Shown here: piece after piece, positions 15,954-24,244 of the stretch
Layout: each line of letters opens with the position of its first letter
Numbering within the stretch: position 1 is the first letter of the stretch
Assembly (NCBI RefSeq): GCF_019222765.1
Contig: NZ_CP078145.1
Coordinates: 806,001-870,000 of the forward strand
Length of the DNA: 64,000 nucleotides
DNA from: Nocardia iowensis
Lineage (GTDB): Bacteria; Actinomycetota; Actinomycetes; Mycobacteriales; Mycobacteriaceae
Direction of reading: 5' to 3'
The notes under the pieces: generated by a model
Seen by the model: only the letters and a program-made list of their open reading frames with translations
Told to the model about the DNA's origin: nothing
The model's database searches: none
Translations under genes and position numbers: made by a program

Positions 15954-18251
15954 TCATTCGAGCAGGGCGACGGACGCGATCCGGTGCAAGGTGAAGTGCC
16001 GGACCGCGCCCGTCACCGGGTCCAGCGCGTCCAGCTGGCCGTTGCCGACCTTCAGCGGTTCCACCACGCGCTGCGTCGCGACGCCGGAAGCGTCGACGTA
16101 GCCGATATTCACCGACCGCCGCACCCGCGCGGCCAGTTGCAGCAGGGCCAGGGTCGCCGCGGTATTGGTCCGGGTGCCGTCCATCCGCACCGACTGGCCG
16201 GAGCGGGCGATGGTGGCGCGTTCGGCCGCGCGTAGCTCCGTGACCAGCAGTTGCAGCTGTTCGGTGCTGGGCGGCGTCGGCCGCCACGACTGCCTGGCGT
16301 TGGGTCGCACGGAGATCCGGGCGCCGCGCGGCCGCAGATCCACGATGATGCCCGCGGAATCCTCGCCCGCCGGTGCGAAACCGGCCGCCCGCAGCTGGTC
16401 GAGCACCTCGCCGAGCGGCGCCTGGGCGATGGCCACAGTCGGCGCGATGGCGCGCAGCGCGAGCGTCCCCGCCACCGGTGCGGCGAGCACCTGGGCGAGC
16501 AGCGCCGGGTCGTCGCTGCGCAGGAACGACTGCGCCATCCCGGCGCGCAGTTGCCCGTGCCGCCGGGCGACGTCATCGATCAGGTAGGTCAGTGCCTGCG
16601 GAATCGGGGTCCGCGAATGCTTCGTGAACAGCGCGTGCAGTTCGGCCGCGGTGAGCCCGGCATCGAGCGCCCGCCGCACCGAGGTTTCGCTGATCCGGTA
16701 CACCGTTGCCGCACCGGCGGATTCGACATCGGCGACCAAAGCGATCCGCTGCTGTAGATCCGCGGTGAGCGGGCCGGGGGCGATCACCGTCAGGTCCGCT
16801 TGGACCAGCACATGATCGACCGCCGCGGGTAGCGCCGACTCCATTTCCGCCTCGGCGTCGGCGGCACTGTTCGGCGCGCCGTGCAGCAGCGCGCGGGCAG
16901 GCGAGGCGAGGGCGCCGCGTCCGATGAAGCCGAGCGCCGCGGCCTCCGTGAGTGTGTTTTCCACCGCCTCCAGCCGGAAGTGCCTGCGCCAGCGCGGTTG
17001 CCGCCAGGCGAGCACCCGGCCGATATCGGCGGGGGTGAGCGCGCTGCCGGACGGATACTCGGCGAGCAGACCGAGGATGGCGTGCCGGTCGCGCGCTGCG
17101 TGCGGGGCGCGTAGCTCCAGCGAGAGCGCCGCCAGCGGTTTGTCATTGGCGTCGCGCATGCCGATCATCCATGGCATCCGGTCCAATTCGAGCCATGCGA
17201 TGGCCAACGCGGCCCAGCGCCGGGCCGGCGGCGCCTCCAGCCAGGCATCCACGGCCGGGGTCGGCGCCCAGAAGTCTTCGGTCGAATCGACCTCCGGCGG
17301 CGGGTCCGGCAAACCCTTTTCGATGAGTCGCGCGGCGGCCAGCAGTTCGACCAGCAAACCCGCTCGCGGCTCGTCGATGCCGGTCTGTTTGGTGATGCGG
17401 CGCAGCTCGCGCACGCCGAGCCCGCCCGCGCGCAATGCCGGGGCGGGTGCCTGACCGAGGACGTCGAGGATGGCGGCGCAGTGCCGCAGCAGTTCGCCCA
17501 CCTCGCCCGCCGCTACCGCGTTCACTTCGCCGGAAGTCTGCTTCTTCGGCTTCGGTGCGGGCGGCGTCAGTGCGTGTGGGTGCGTCACCGGCTCGTTGCG
17601 CAGCACCTGGCCGACGGTGACCGGCAGTTCCACCGTCTCGTCGTCGATCCGGTTCAACAGCCTGCGGGCCAGCAACTGCTGGATCGGCCGGTCGGCCGGG
17701 GTGCCGGGGGCGGCATCCCTGGTGCGTCCCCGTGGTCCGGTGGTCGCCAGTTTGTCCAGTAGGGCCCGCGCGGCCGGGGTCAGCTCGGGCAGCGCGTCCC
17801 GGACTTCCGGTTCGGTGAGCGAGTCGGGGATCTCGGTGGTGCTGCCGATCGGCCATGGCAGCGCTTCGACGGCGGCCGTAACGAGGTGCAGGTCGTCGCC
17901 GCTGGTCCAGACCAGCGCCCGGGCGGACAAGCGCGCCAGTGCGGCATCGATCGCGGCGGCGGGCACGCGGTCGCGCAGCTGCACGTGCAACTCGTCGCGG
18001 CCCAGCGGGGCGCCATTGCTGTCGGTCCGCGTCACCCCGTGCACCGCAAGGGTTTCCAGGATCGCGAAATCGAGCGTATCGAGGTCATCGGTGGCACGCA
18101 GCACCGAGGCACGTTGCTCGGCGCGAGCGGCGAGCACCGCCATCGAAGACGGCAGCGGCACGGCCAGATCGGGCCGCAGTTCGAGCAGCGTGACCAACTG
18201 GGCATCACTACGTCCACCGAGCCATCCGGCTAAGGAGTCGGTCGCGGTCAT
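15954..18251 (-). CDS. Helicase C-terminal domain protein, XPB partner (Rv0862c-like)
   Basis: A 765-residue protein matching M. tuberculosis Rv0862c in size and place, with a helicase-C-like C-terminal domain (Helicase_C_3 type) and winged-helix-like segments but no Walker A motif that I can see. It is probably a DNA-binding partner of the XPB helicase; in archaea XPB pairs with the Bax1 nuclease, but no nuclease motif is obvious here. I chose the ATG at 18251 because TAGGCT (minus strand, 18259-18264) is 7 bases before it, typical of a leaderless mRNA. Confidence 0.8.
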   Translation of the reverse strand: MTATDSLAGWLGGRSDAQLVTLLELRPDLAVPLPSSMAVLAARAEQRASVLRATDDLDTLDFAILETLAVHGVTRTDSNGAPLGRDELHVQLRDRVPAAAIDAALARLSARALVWTSGDDLHLVTAAVEALPWPIGSTTEIPDSLTEPEVRDALPELTPAARALLDKLATTGPRGRTRDAAPGTPADRPIQQLLARRLLNRIDDETVELPVTVGQVLRNEPVTHPHALTPPAPKPKKQTSGEVNAVAAGEVGELLRHCAAILDVLGQAPAPALRAGGLGVRELRRITKQTGIDEPRAGLLVELLAAARLIEKGLPDPPPEVDSTEDFWAPTPAVDAWLEAPPARRWAALAIAWLELDRMPWMIGMRDANDKPLAALSLELRAPHAARDRHAILGLLAEYPSGSALTPADIGRVLAWRQPRWRRHFRLEAVENTLTEAAALGFIGRGALASPARALLHGAPNSAADAEAEMESALPAAVDHVLVQADLTVIAPGPLTADLQQRIALVADVESAGAATVYRISETSVRRALDAGLTAAELHALFTKHSRTPIPQALTYLIDDVARRHGQLRAGMAQSFLRSDDPALLAQVLAAPVAGTLALRAIAPTVAIAQAPLGEVLDQLRAAGFAPAGEDSAGIIVDLRPRGARISVRPNARQSWRPTPPSTEQLQLLVTELRAAERATIARSGQSVRMDGTRTNTAATLALLQLAARVRRSVNIGYVDASGVATQRVVEPLKVGNGQLDALDPVTGAVRHFTLHRIASVALLE

Positions 18252-18358
18252 CCGATCCAGCCTACGGTGCCGGATCGTTGCCCGCCGGTGCGGAGCATCC
18301 GTCCGGCCTGACGACACACCAGAGGCGGAACCGGCGGCGGGTTAGCTAGCATGGGCGC

Positions 18359-18547
18359 GTGGTGAACAAATCGAAGAAACCTTATGTCGACAACGGGTGG
18401 CCGAAGGTCGCCGAGGGAGACCACGCGGTCACCGAGCTCTCGTCGACCCGTTCCGGTGGGCTCTCGCCGTACGGTGAGGACACCGAGTTTCCGGTCCCGG
18501 CAGATCAGCTGCCTTACATGCACCCGAACACGGTGATCAACCGCTGA
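18359..18547 (+). CDS. Small conserved protein (Rv0863-like)
   Basis: A 62-residue hydrophilic protein, divergent from the Rv0862c-like gene, in the place where M. tuberculosis has Rv0863. It has a basic N-terminus, a central [21 protein letters not shown] segment and ends PNTVINR. I see no known domain. TAGCAT (18347-18352) is 6 bases before the GTG, so it is probably leaderless. It is followed by a very strong terminator. Confidence 0.75.
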   Translation: MVNKSKKPYVDNGWPKVAEGDHAVTELSSTRSGGLSPYGEDTEFPVPADQLPYMHPNTVINR

Positions 18548-18572
18548 TTTCCGGACGGAAAAGTCCGAAGAT

Positions 18573-18616
18573 ACGAATAAGGGCCCCGCATCCGAGGATG
18601 CGGGGCCCTTATTCGT
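18573..18616. terminator. Very strong bidirectional terminator
   Basis: A 20-bp perfect stem (18573-18592 with 18597-18616) and the four-base loop CGAG. The core is GGGCCCCGCATC and the ends are A/T rich, giving U-runs for both the small gene and the convergent rpf gene. Confidence 0.92.
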
Positions 18617-18622
18617 GATTGA

Positions 18623-19318
<696 letters not shown>

Positions 19319-19322
19319 TCAT

Positions 19323-19390
19323 GCCCGCCCTCGCCCCTACGTTTCCGTCGGGTTTCCGGGTCCCGCGGGGCGAGGTTCGGTGCGGCGGGC
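19323..19390 (-). promoter_or_regulatory. Structured 5' leader of rpf, riboswitch candidate
   Basis: In the rpf mRNA, GCCCGC pairs with GCGGGC (19385-19390 with 19323-19328), a 9-base one-sided bulge follows, then CCTCGCCCC pairs with GGGGCGAGG (19367-19375 with 19329-19337). The 29-base internal part holds two GGAAAC copies. Actinobacterial rpf genes are known targets of c-di-AMP (ydaO) riboswitches. I could not fit the full ydaO consensus by eye, so the identity is open. Confidence 0.4.
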
Positions 19391-19580
19391 CGGTGGTTGC
19401 CGGTTGTCCCGGCTCGGTAAGAACCGTACGACGATCGCCGCGAAAAATCACCATTTGGTAACCGGCGTGTACGGACGGGTCTCGATGCGGTCTCGGTGTA
19501 GGGGTCAGCCCTTCCTCGCAGCTAGAAGCGGTGCGCTCAGGCCCGTGCCGGGCCGTCACCGGCTCGTGACCTTCCCGTTA

Positions 19581-19596
19581 TGTGACGAGGATCACA
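19581..19596. promoter_or_regulatory. Perfect CRP/cAMP receptor box upstream of rpf
   Basis: TGTGACGAGGATCACA fits TGTGA-N6-TCACA exactly. M. tuberculosis CRP (Rv3676) activates rpfA. The box lies 325 bases before the rpf start codon, so the transcript would carry a long leader. Confidence 0.75.
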
Positions 19597-19672
19597 ACTC
19601 GGATTTGGTAACGACAGACTCGGGTAACCGGTTCGCAGCCTGCTCGCGACCTCCGGGTCACCGCGCCACGGA

Positions 19673-19939
19673 TCAGCGCGAACGTCTACCCGAGCGGAGC
19701 GCGAAAACCACCGCCAGCAGAAATCCGAGGGGGGCGAGCAGTGCGGTGAAGTAGAGCCACAGCCCCGGCGATCCGTCGGACACCACCGGCGTCAGAAAGA
19801 TCGCGATGATCGCCAGCAATCCCAGCGCGAACAGGCCTAGCGCGAGTCGCAGCAACCAGTCACCCGGCCTGCGCTGCCCGCCGCCGGTCGGCGCGGGACG
19901 CCCGCCCTCGGGCGGCGGTGAAGCGGAAGGGTTCGTCAC
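19673..19939 (-). CDS. Small two-helix membrane protein
   Basis: An 88-residue protein. The N-terminus is Pro/Gly-rich and cytoplasmic, followed by two transmembrane segments ([20 protein letters not shown] and [20 protein letters not shown]), ending in a basic GRRSR tail. It stands between rpf and csp where M. tuberculosis has Rv0870c, an integral membrane protein of unknown function. The GTG start is chosen because residues upstream read as the complement of the csp leader. No functional motif is visible. Confidence 0.7.
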   Translation of the reverse strand: MTNPSASPPPEGGRPAPTGGGQRRPGDWLLRLALGLFALGLLAIIAIFLTPVVSDGSPGLWLYFTALLAPLGFLLAVVFALRSGRRSR

Positions 19940-20140
19940 CGCACGACCGTAAAACTGATGTGCTTGCGTGATTCGCACCGGGGTAGACTCATAGACGATC
20001 GCGTCCCGCATCTCTGCTGGGCGCGTTCTTTTCGCAAACAGAAAAGGACCTGTTCGCGGCGTTGTGCCGCAGCGGGTTACGCAAACAAATGTGCTCGGGC
20101 CGATGGGGTCCGAGTTTTCGATGATGAACGGGTGAGCGCA

Positions 20141-20563
20141 GTGCCGACCGGCAGGGTGAAGTGGTACGACGTCGAAAAGGGCTTCGGCTTCCTTTCCCAG
20201 GACGAGGGTGAGGACGTCTATGTCCGTTCGTCCGCGCTGCCCGACGGTGTCGAAGGACTCAAGCCGGGGCAGCGCGTCGAATTCGGCATGGCCGCGGGAC
20301 GTCGCGGACCGCAGGCGCTGAGCCTCAAGCTGCTCGAAGCGCCGCCGTCGGTGCGGCAGGGGCAGGAACGTGAGCGCGTTCGCAAAGAGCCCGTCGCGCG
20401 TAAGCACACGCCGGATGAACTGCACGGGATGGTCGAGGACATGATCACCCTGTTGGAGGCGACGGTGCAGCCGGATCTGCGTAAGGGGAAGTACCCGGAT
20501 CGTAAGACGGCGCAGCGGATTTCAGAGGTTGTTCGCGCGGTCGCGCGGGAACTCGATCACTGA
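20141..20563 (+). CDS. cspB: Cold-shock domain protein (CspB-like)
   Basis: A 140-residue nucleic-acid-binding protein equivalent to M. tuberculosis Rv0871. The cold-shock domain spans about residues 1-67: [16 protein letters not shown] is RNP1-like (KGFGF) and VYVRSSAL is RNP2-like, with a Tyr in place of the usual Phe. A C-terminal extension of about 70 residues ([20 protein letters not shown]) is specific to the longer actinobacterial form. I chose the GTG at MPTGRVKW. The leader is about 145 bases from a candidate -10 box TAGACT at 19984-19989, long as usual for cold-shock genes. A dispersed repeat begins 3 bases after the stop. Confidence 0.88.
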   Translation: MPTGRVKWYDVEKGFGFLSQDEGEDVYVRSSALPDGVEGLKPGQRVEFGMAAGRRGPQALSLKLLEAPPSVRQGQERERVRKEPVARKHTPDELHGMVEDMITLLEATVQPDLRKGKYPDRKTAQRISEVVRAVARELDH

Positions 20564-20565
20564 GT

Positions 20566-20769
20566 TATTGGCCGCGTGGCCGCGGCGTGTTCGCGGCCCC
20601 TGAATGTCAGCATCGCGTAGCGATTCGATGAGGGGCGGTGGTCGGGCGACGGGTGGGCCTCGCGTCCGAGCGGCCGAGACTCGCGCCTGCGGCGCATGCG
20701 CTTCGGCCACTCGGACGCGAGACGGGCCGCGAACGCACTCGTAAGACTCGCGCTGTGGTGGTTGGGTGG
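20566..20769 (+). repeat. Dispersed hairpin repeat, family 1, copy 1 (with insertion)
   Basis: Begins TATTGGCCGCGTGGCCGCGG and ends TGTGGTGGTTGGGTGG, sharing both ends and the core with the copy at 37858-38011. GTTCGCGGCCC pairs with GGGCCGCGAAC, and inside this TCGCGTCCGAG pairs with CTCGGACGCGA, making a long nested stem. This copy has about 55 extra bases (about 20600-20655) between the left arms. It starts 3 bases after the csp stop and may act as its 3' end. Confidence 0.85.
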
Positions 20770-20800
20770 CGAGGGACGGTCGCGAGTGGGTGTACCGGCT

Positions 20801-21313
20801 TCAGTCCGCCGTGCTGATCGACCAAGCTGCGTGCGGGATGTAGAACTCTTTGCCGGTGTCTTGGTCTCTGGCGAGGATCGGCAGCTGGAGTTCGAGGCCG
20901 ACGAGGCGTAGGTCCGGTTCGGGGTGTGAGTCGATGGTTACGGCCATCGCGCCCTTGGGGTAGTTGGTGTGGTTGATGACGCGGTCGATGCGCTCGCCGT
21001 TGGGGAGCGCGTAGACGAGTTGGGCGAGCCACGGCGCGTCGGCTATCTGCTTCGGCAGGGACAGTTGCAGTGGGTAGTCGGGCGGCACCATGAGCTGGAC
21101 GGTCTTGCCGTAGCGGCAGTCCTCCATCTTCACCGAGCAGTAGACGTACGGGGTGACGTTCACGGTCTTGCCGTGGGCGTAGGCGGTGATCACGGGGTCG
21201 TGCTCCTCCGCGTTGCGGACCAGCACCACCAGGATGCCGACGAAGGCGACGGTGGCCACGAGCAATGCGGCTACGACCAGGGCGACGACCGTGCGGGGTT
21301 TGGGCTTGCTCAT
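20801..21313 (-). CDS. DUF2771 family exported/membrane protein
   Basis: A 170-residue protein with one N-terminal transmembrane segment (residues 9-32) acting as signal anchor and an extracytoplasmic domain. It carries two Cys residues (YCSVKMEDC), likely a disulfide, and the segments VPPDYPLQLSLP and LQLPILARD typical of DUF2771, as I recall the family (M. tuberculosis Rv0875c). Function unknown; the extracytoplasmic domain is predicted to sit at the membrane face. It lies downstream of the MFS gene on the same strand, 64 bases away. Confidence 0.75.
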   Translation of the reverse strand: MSKPKPRTVVALVVAALLVATVAFVGILVVLVRNAEEHDPVITAYAHGKTVNVTPYVYCSVKMEDCRYGKTVQLMVPPDYPLQLSLPKQIADAPWLAQLVYALPNGERIDRVINHTNYPKGAMAVTIDSHPEPDLRLVGLELQLPILARDQDTGKEFYIPHAAWSISTAD

Positions 21314-21377
21314 GCTGCCGCCTCGCTGCCACTCGGCGCCGCCGGGCGCACGGCCGCGGTGTCGATGGTTCGCTCGC

Positions 21378-23288
21378 TCACTGGCTGGGATCTCCTATCC
21401 CTCGTTGGATACGCGTCGGGTCGCCGCCGCTCGATCCCGGTCGGCGGTATGTCGAAGTCTGTGGCATCGGACGGGTCGCGGGGACTTCCTGTTCCGCGTG
21501 TTGCGGGCGATTTCCGCCGAGCCCGGGCAGCAGCGAATGGCCGCGGTAGCTGACGAAGGTCTGCACCAGGCCGATCACCAGTATCGCGGTGATCACCCCG
21601 AAACCCTTCCAGTAGTCGGTCGGCAGCAGTACGCCCGCCGAGCCGCCGACGACCCAGCTGAGCTGCAGCACGGTCTCCGAACGGCCGAAACCGGACGCGA
21701 TCGACTCGGGCGGCAGATCGTCCTGGATCGACGCATCAAGCGACACCTTCGCCAGCGCGCTGGTACCCGACGCGACCAGGGTGGCCAGCGCCGCACCGAG
21801 CAGATTGTTGGTGAACGTCGCGAAGAGCGCGACCAGCGCACAGGCCGCGGTGCAGCCGAGCACGATCAGCGTCGGCTTGCCGAGCTTGAGCCGGGCACCG
21901 GTCGCATTACCGGTGAAGTTGCCGACCGCCGCGGCGGCGCCGACCACCCCGAGCATGGCGGCCTGCTGGACCGGCCGGTGCTCGGTGGCCTTGGCGACGA
22001 AGGCGACGTAGAAGGTGAGAAACCCGGTCAGTACTCGGATGGCACTGTTGCCCCACAGCGCGGTCACTACCGACCGGCCGAGTGGCTGCCTGCGTTTACG
22101 CGGCGGCGTCGCGGCTTCCTTTTCCGGCGAAAGCGCCTCGGTGCGTGCGTGATAACTCAGCGTCGCGGGCACCTCGCCCTCGGTGACCTCGACCCAGGAC
22201 GGGATCCGAAGGCTGAGATACGCACCGGCGCAGGCGATCAGCGCCGCGAAGATCAGCGCGCCCTTGGAGTCGGCGAGCATGGCGACGATCCCGGCGATCG
22301 CGCCCGCGCCGATCGTGCCACCGACCAAGCCGAAGACCGTGAGCCGAGAGTTGGTGCGCACCAAGTCGATATCGGGTGGCAGCACGCGTGGTGTCACGGC
22401 GCTCTTGAGCACCGAGAACGACTTACTGCCGATCATCATGCACAGCGCGAGCGGATACAGCGCCCAGTTGTCGAATTCGAGGATCAGCACCACCGCGACC
22501 ACCGCGCGCAATGCGAACGAGGTCGCCAGCGCCACCCTGCGGCCGTGCTGCAGCCGGTCGAGCATCGGGCCGATCAGCGGGGCGATCACCGCGAACGGCG
22601 CGATCGTGATCAGCAGGTACAGCGCGACTTTCGTCTTGCTCTCGGCAGTGGCGCTGGCGAAGAACAGGGTGTTGGCCAGCGCGACGGCGACCGCGGCGTC
22701 CAGGGCGAAGTTCGCCATCGTCGCGTAGGTCAGCGCGGTGAGGCCGGATTTGTCGGCGCCGTCCGCCTTCGCCGCGCGCTGGAAGGTGGCGATGCCTCGT
22801 TCGGTCAGCTCGCGCCCGCGCATGGCGGCGACGCGGGTGACCGTGAGTTTGCGCGGAACACGTTGGCTACCAGGGGGAACGGGGGATTCGTCGGGATCGG
22901 CGATGTCCGGTTGCTCGGGTAGCGGCTCGGTGGGCGGCGGGGCCGAATATTCCGGCTCCGGCGGGTGCGGCGGTTGCGGGCGATGCGGGAAGACCCGTCG
23001 CGGCGTCTTGGCGGGTACCGGGTCGGGCTCATGACGGCCGCCGGGCAGCTGCCGGGCTTGCGCCTGCGGCACCGCGTGGCGGCGCGTTTCGGCATCCGAC
23101 AGGTCGGGCTGGTGCCGGTCGATCGGCGGTACCGACCGGTCGGGGTTCAACGGCGGCAGCGGCCTGCGCGGGGACGGCGCGTTCGGTGGCGGATATCGGT
23201 CGAAGCCCGGATGCCGGTCGATCGGCGGGTACGCCGCGCCGTCCCACCGATCACGGTCGGGACCGGAGGGTTCGCGCGGAGTAGTCAC
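21378..23288 (-). CDS. MFS-type membrane transporter with long disordered N-terminus (Rv0876c-like)
   Basis: A 636-residue protein. Residues 1 to about 165 are Pro/Arg-rich and disordered; the rest is a 12-helix MFS-like transporter domain. RAVVAVVLILEF and FGLVGGTIGAGAIAGIV are among the membrane segments, and a cytoplasmic loop (PEKEAATPPRKRRQP) lies in the middle. It corresponds to M. tuberculosis Rv0876c; the substrate is unknown. The GTG start follows CAGAAT (minus strand, 23296-23301) by 7 bases, so the mRNA may be leaderless. Confidence 0.82.
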   Translation of the reverse strand: MTTPREPSGPDRDRWDGAAYPPIDRHPGFDRYPPPNAPSPRRPLPPLNPDRSVPPIDRHQPDLSDAETRRHAVPQAQARQLPGGRHEPDPVPAKTPRRVFPHRPQPPHPPEPEYSAPPPTEPLPEQPDIADPDESPVPPGSQRVPRKLTVTRVAAMRGRELTERGIATFQRAAKADGADKSGLTALTYATMANFALDAAVAVALANTLFFASATAESKTKVALYLLITIAPFAVIAPLIGPMLDRLQHGRRVALATSFALRAVVAVVLILEFDNWALYPLALCMMIGSKSFSVLKSAVTPRVLPPDIDLVRTNSRLTVFGLVGGTIGAGAIAGIVAMLADSKGALIFAALIACAGAYLSLRIPSWVEVTEGEVPATLSYHARTEALSPEKEAATPPRKRRQPLGRSVVTALWGNSAIRVLTGFLTFYVAFVAKATEHRPVQQAAMLGVVGAAAAVGNFTGNATGARLKLGKPTLIVLGCTAACALVALFATFTNNLLGAALATLVASGTSALAKVSLDASIQDDLPPESIASGFGRSETVLQLSWVVGGSAGVLLPTDYWKGFGVITAILVIGLVQTFVSYRGHSLLPGLGGNRPQHAEQEVPATRPMPQTSTYRRPGSSGGDPTRIQRGIGDPSQ

Positions 23289-23453
23289 GTCCTCAATTCT
23301 GTCGTACTTCGGTGCTGGGCGTTCACTCGCTCTCGAAGGTGTCGGCGGAAGGTGACGTTCATCGCGTCGCAGACGGCGGTGCATGCATCATTGACTTCCC
23401 CGCACAGCGAATCGCATGCGAATCGGCGTGCGGAGAGTCACCTGTTCCCGCGA

Positions 23454-24227
23454 TCAGGCGGGGACGAACCGGACTTCGAAGGTCGTCGGCCAGTTCTTGC
23501 CGGTGAGCAGGAACCGGTCGGTGCCGGGGATCTGGGCGATCCCGTTGAGCGCGTCCTCACCCATCAGCGGGATCGGCGGGACCAGCGGGCTCGCATCGAT
23601 CACGGCGAGCACGTCGCCGGTGTCCGGATCGATGCGCAGGATGTTGTTGGTCGGCCAATCGTTGGCGTACACCGAACCGTCCTCGGCGCAGTCGAGTTCG
23701 TTGAGCCGCGCGGTCTGGTGACTGGTGAGCCGGACCGAGCCGGTCGGCGCGAAGGTCACCGGATCACGGAAAGTCAGCGTGTCGGTGCCGTCGCTCATCA
23801 CCAGCCGACCTGAGCGGGTGCACAGACCCCACCCCTCGCCCTCGTAAGGCACCCGGCCGCGTTCGGCCAGGGTCACCGGGTCCCTGGCGAATGCGACGTG
23901 GTCCTGCCACGTCAGCTGCCACAGCGTGCCCTCCGTCACCGTCAGTCCCTCGCCGAAGTACGGCGCGGGCAGGTCGGCCCTGGCGAGTTCGACGCCGGTG
24001 TGCAGGTTCGTCGCCCGCACGCTCGACGCGCCCGACAACCCGGTGCCTTCGTAGAGCACATCCCCGTCGATTTCCAGCCCCTGGGTGAATGCTCGCGGAT
24101 CGTGCGACCGGGTGGCCACGACCTCGATATTCATCGTGGGCGACGCTTCTTCAGCGGCGCCGCACCCGCTCCAGATGACCAGACCGACCAGCACACCTAT
24201 GGCCAACGAACGCCGATTGCGTTTCAT
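23454..24227 (-). CDS. Glutaminyl-peptide cyclotransferase, lipoprotein
   Basis: A 257-residue beta-propeller glutamine cyclotransferase, which converts N-terminal glutamine of peptides to pyroglutamate. The signal sequence ends in SGC (Cys22), a likely lipobox, so the enzyme would be membrane-anchored outside the cell. Family marks: SHDPRAFTQGLEI (substrate pocket), LYEGTGLSGASSVR, EGEGWGLC and LNELDC, with NGIAQIPGTDRFLLTGKNWPT at the end. TACATT on the minus strand lies 7 bases before the ATG. The promoter overlaps that of the divergent DUF3027 gene. Confidence 0.88.
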   Translation of the reverse strand: MKRNRRSLAIGVLVGLVIWSGCGAAEEASPTMNIEVVATRSHDPRAFTQGLEIDGDVLYEGTGLSGASSVRATNLHTGVELARADLPAPYFGEGLTVTEGTLWQLTWQDHVAFARDPVTLAERGRVPYEGEGWGLCTRSGRLVMSDGTDTLTFRDPVTFAPTGSVRLTSHQTARLNELDCAEDGSVYANDWPTNNILRIDPDTGDVLAVIDASPLVPPIPLMGEDALNGIAQIPGTDRFLLTGKNWPTTFEVRFVPA

Positions 24228-24244
24228 ACGGCAAAATGTAGGCC
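24228..24244. promoter_or_regulatory. Overlapping divergent leaderless promoters
   Basis: Only 17 bases separate the two divergent start codons. On the minus strand TACATT (24235-24240) is 7 bases before the cyclotransferase ATG. On the plus strand CAAAAT (24232-24237) is 7 bases before the DUF3027 GTG. The two -10 boxes share three base pairs, so the polymerases should exclude each other. Confidence 0.55.

Noticed and set aside
21186..22922. A 578-residue plus-strand ORF antisense to the MFS gene
   Set aside because: Complement of a clear transporter gene; low complexity of Arg/Gly/Asp, no start signal.
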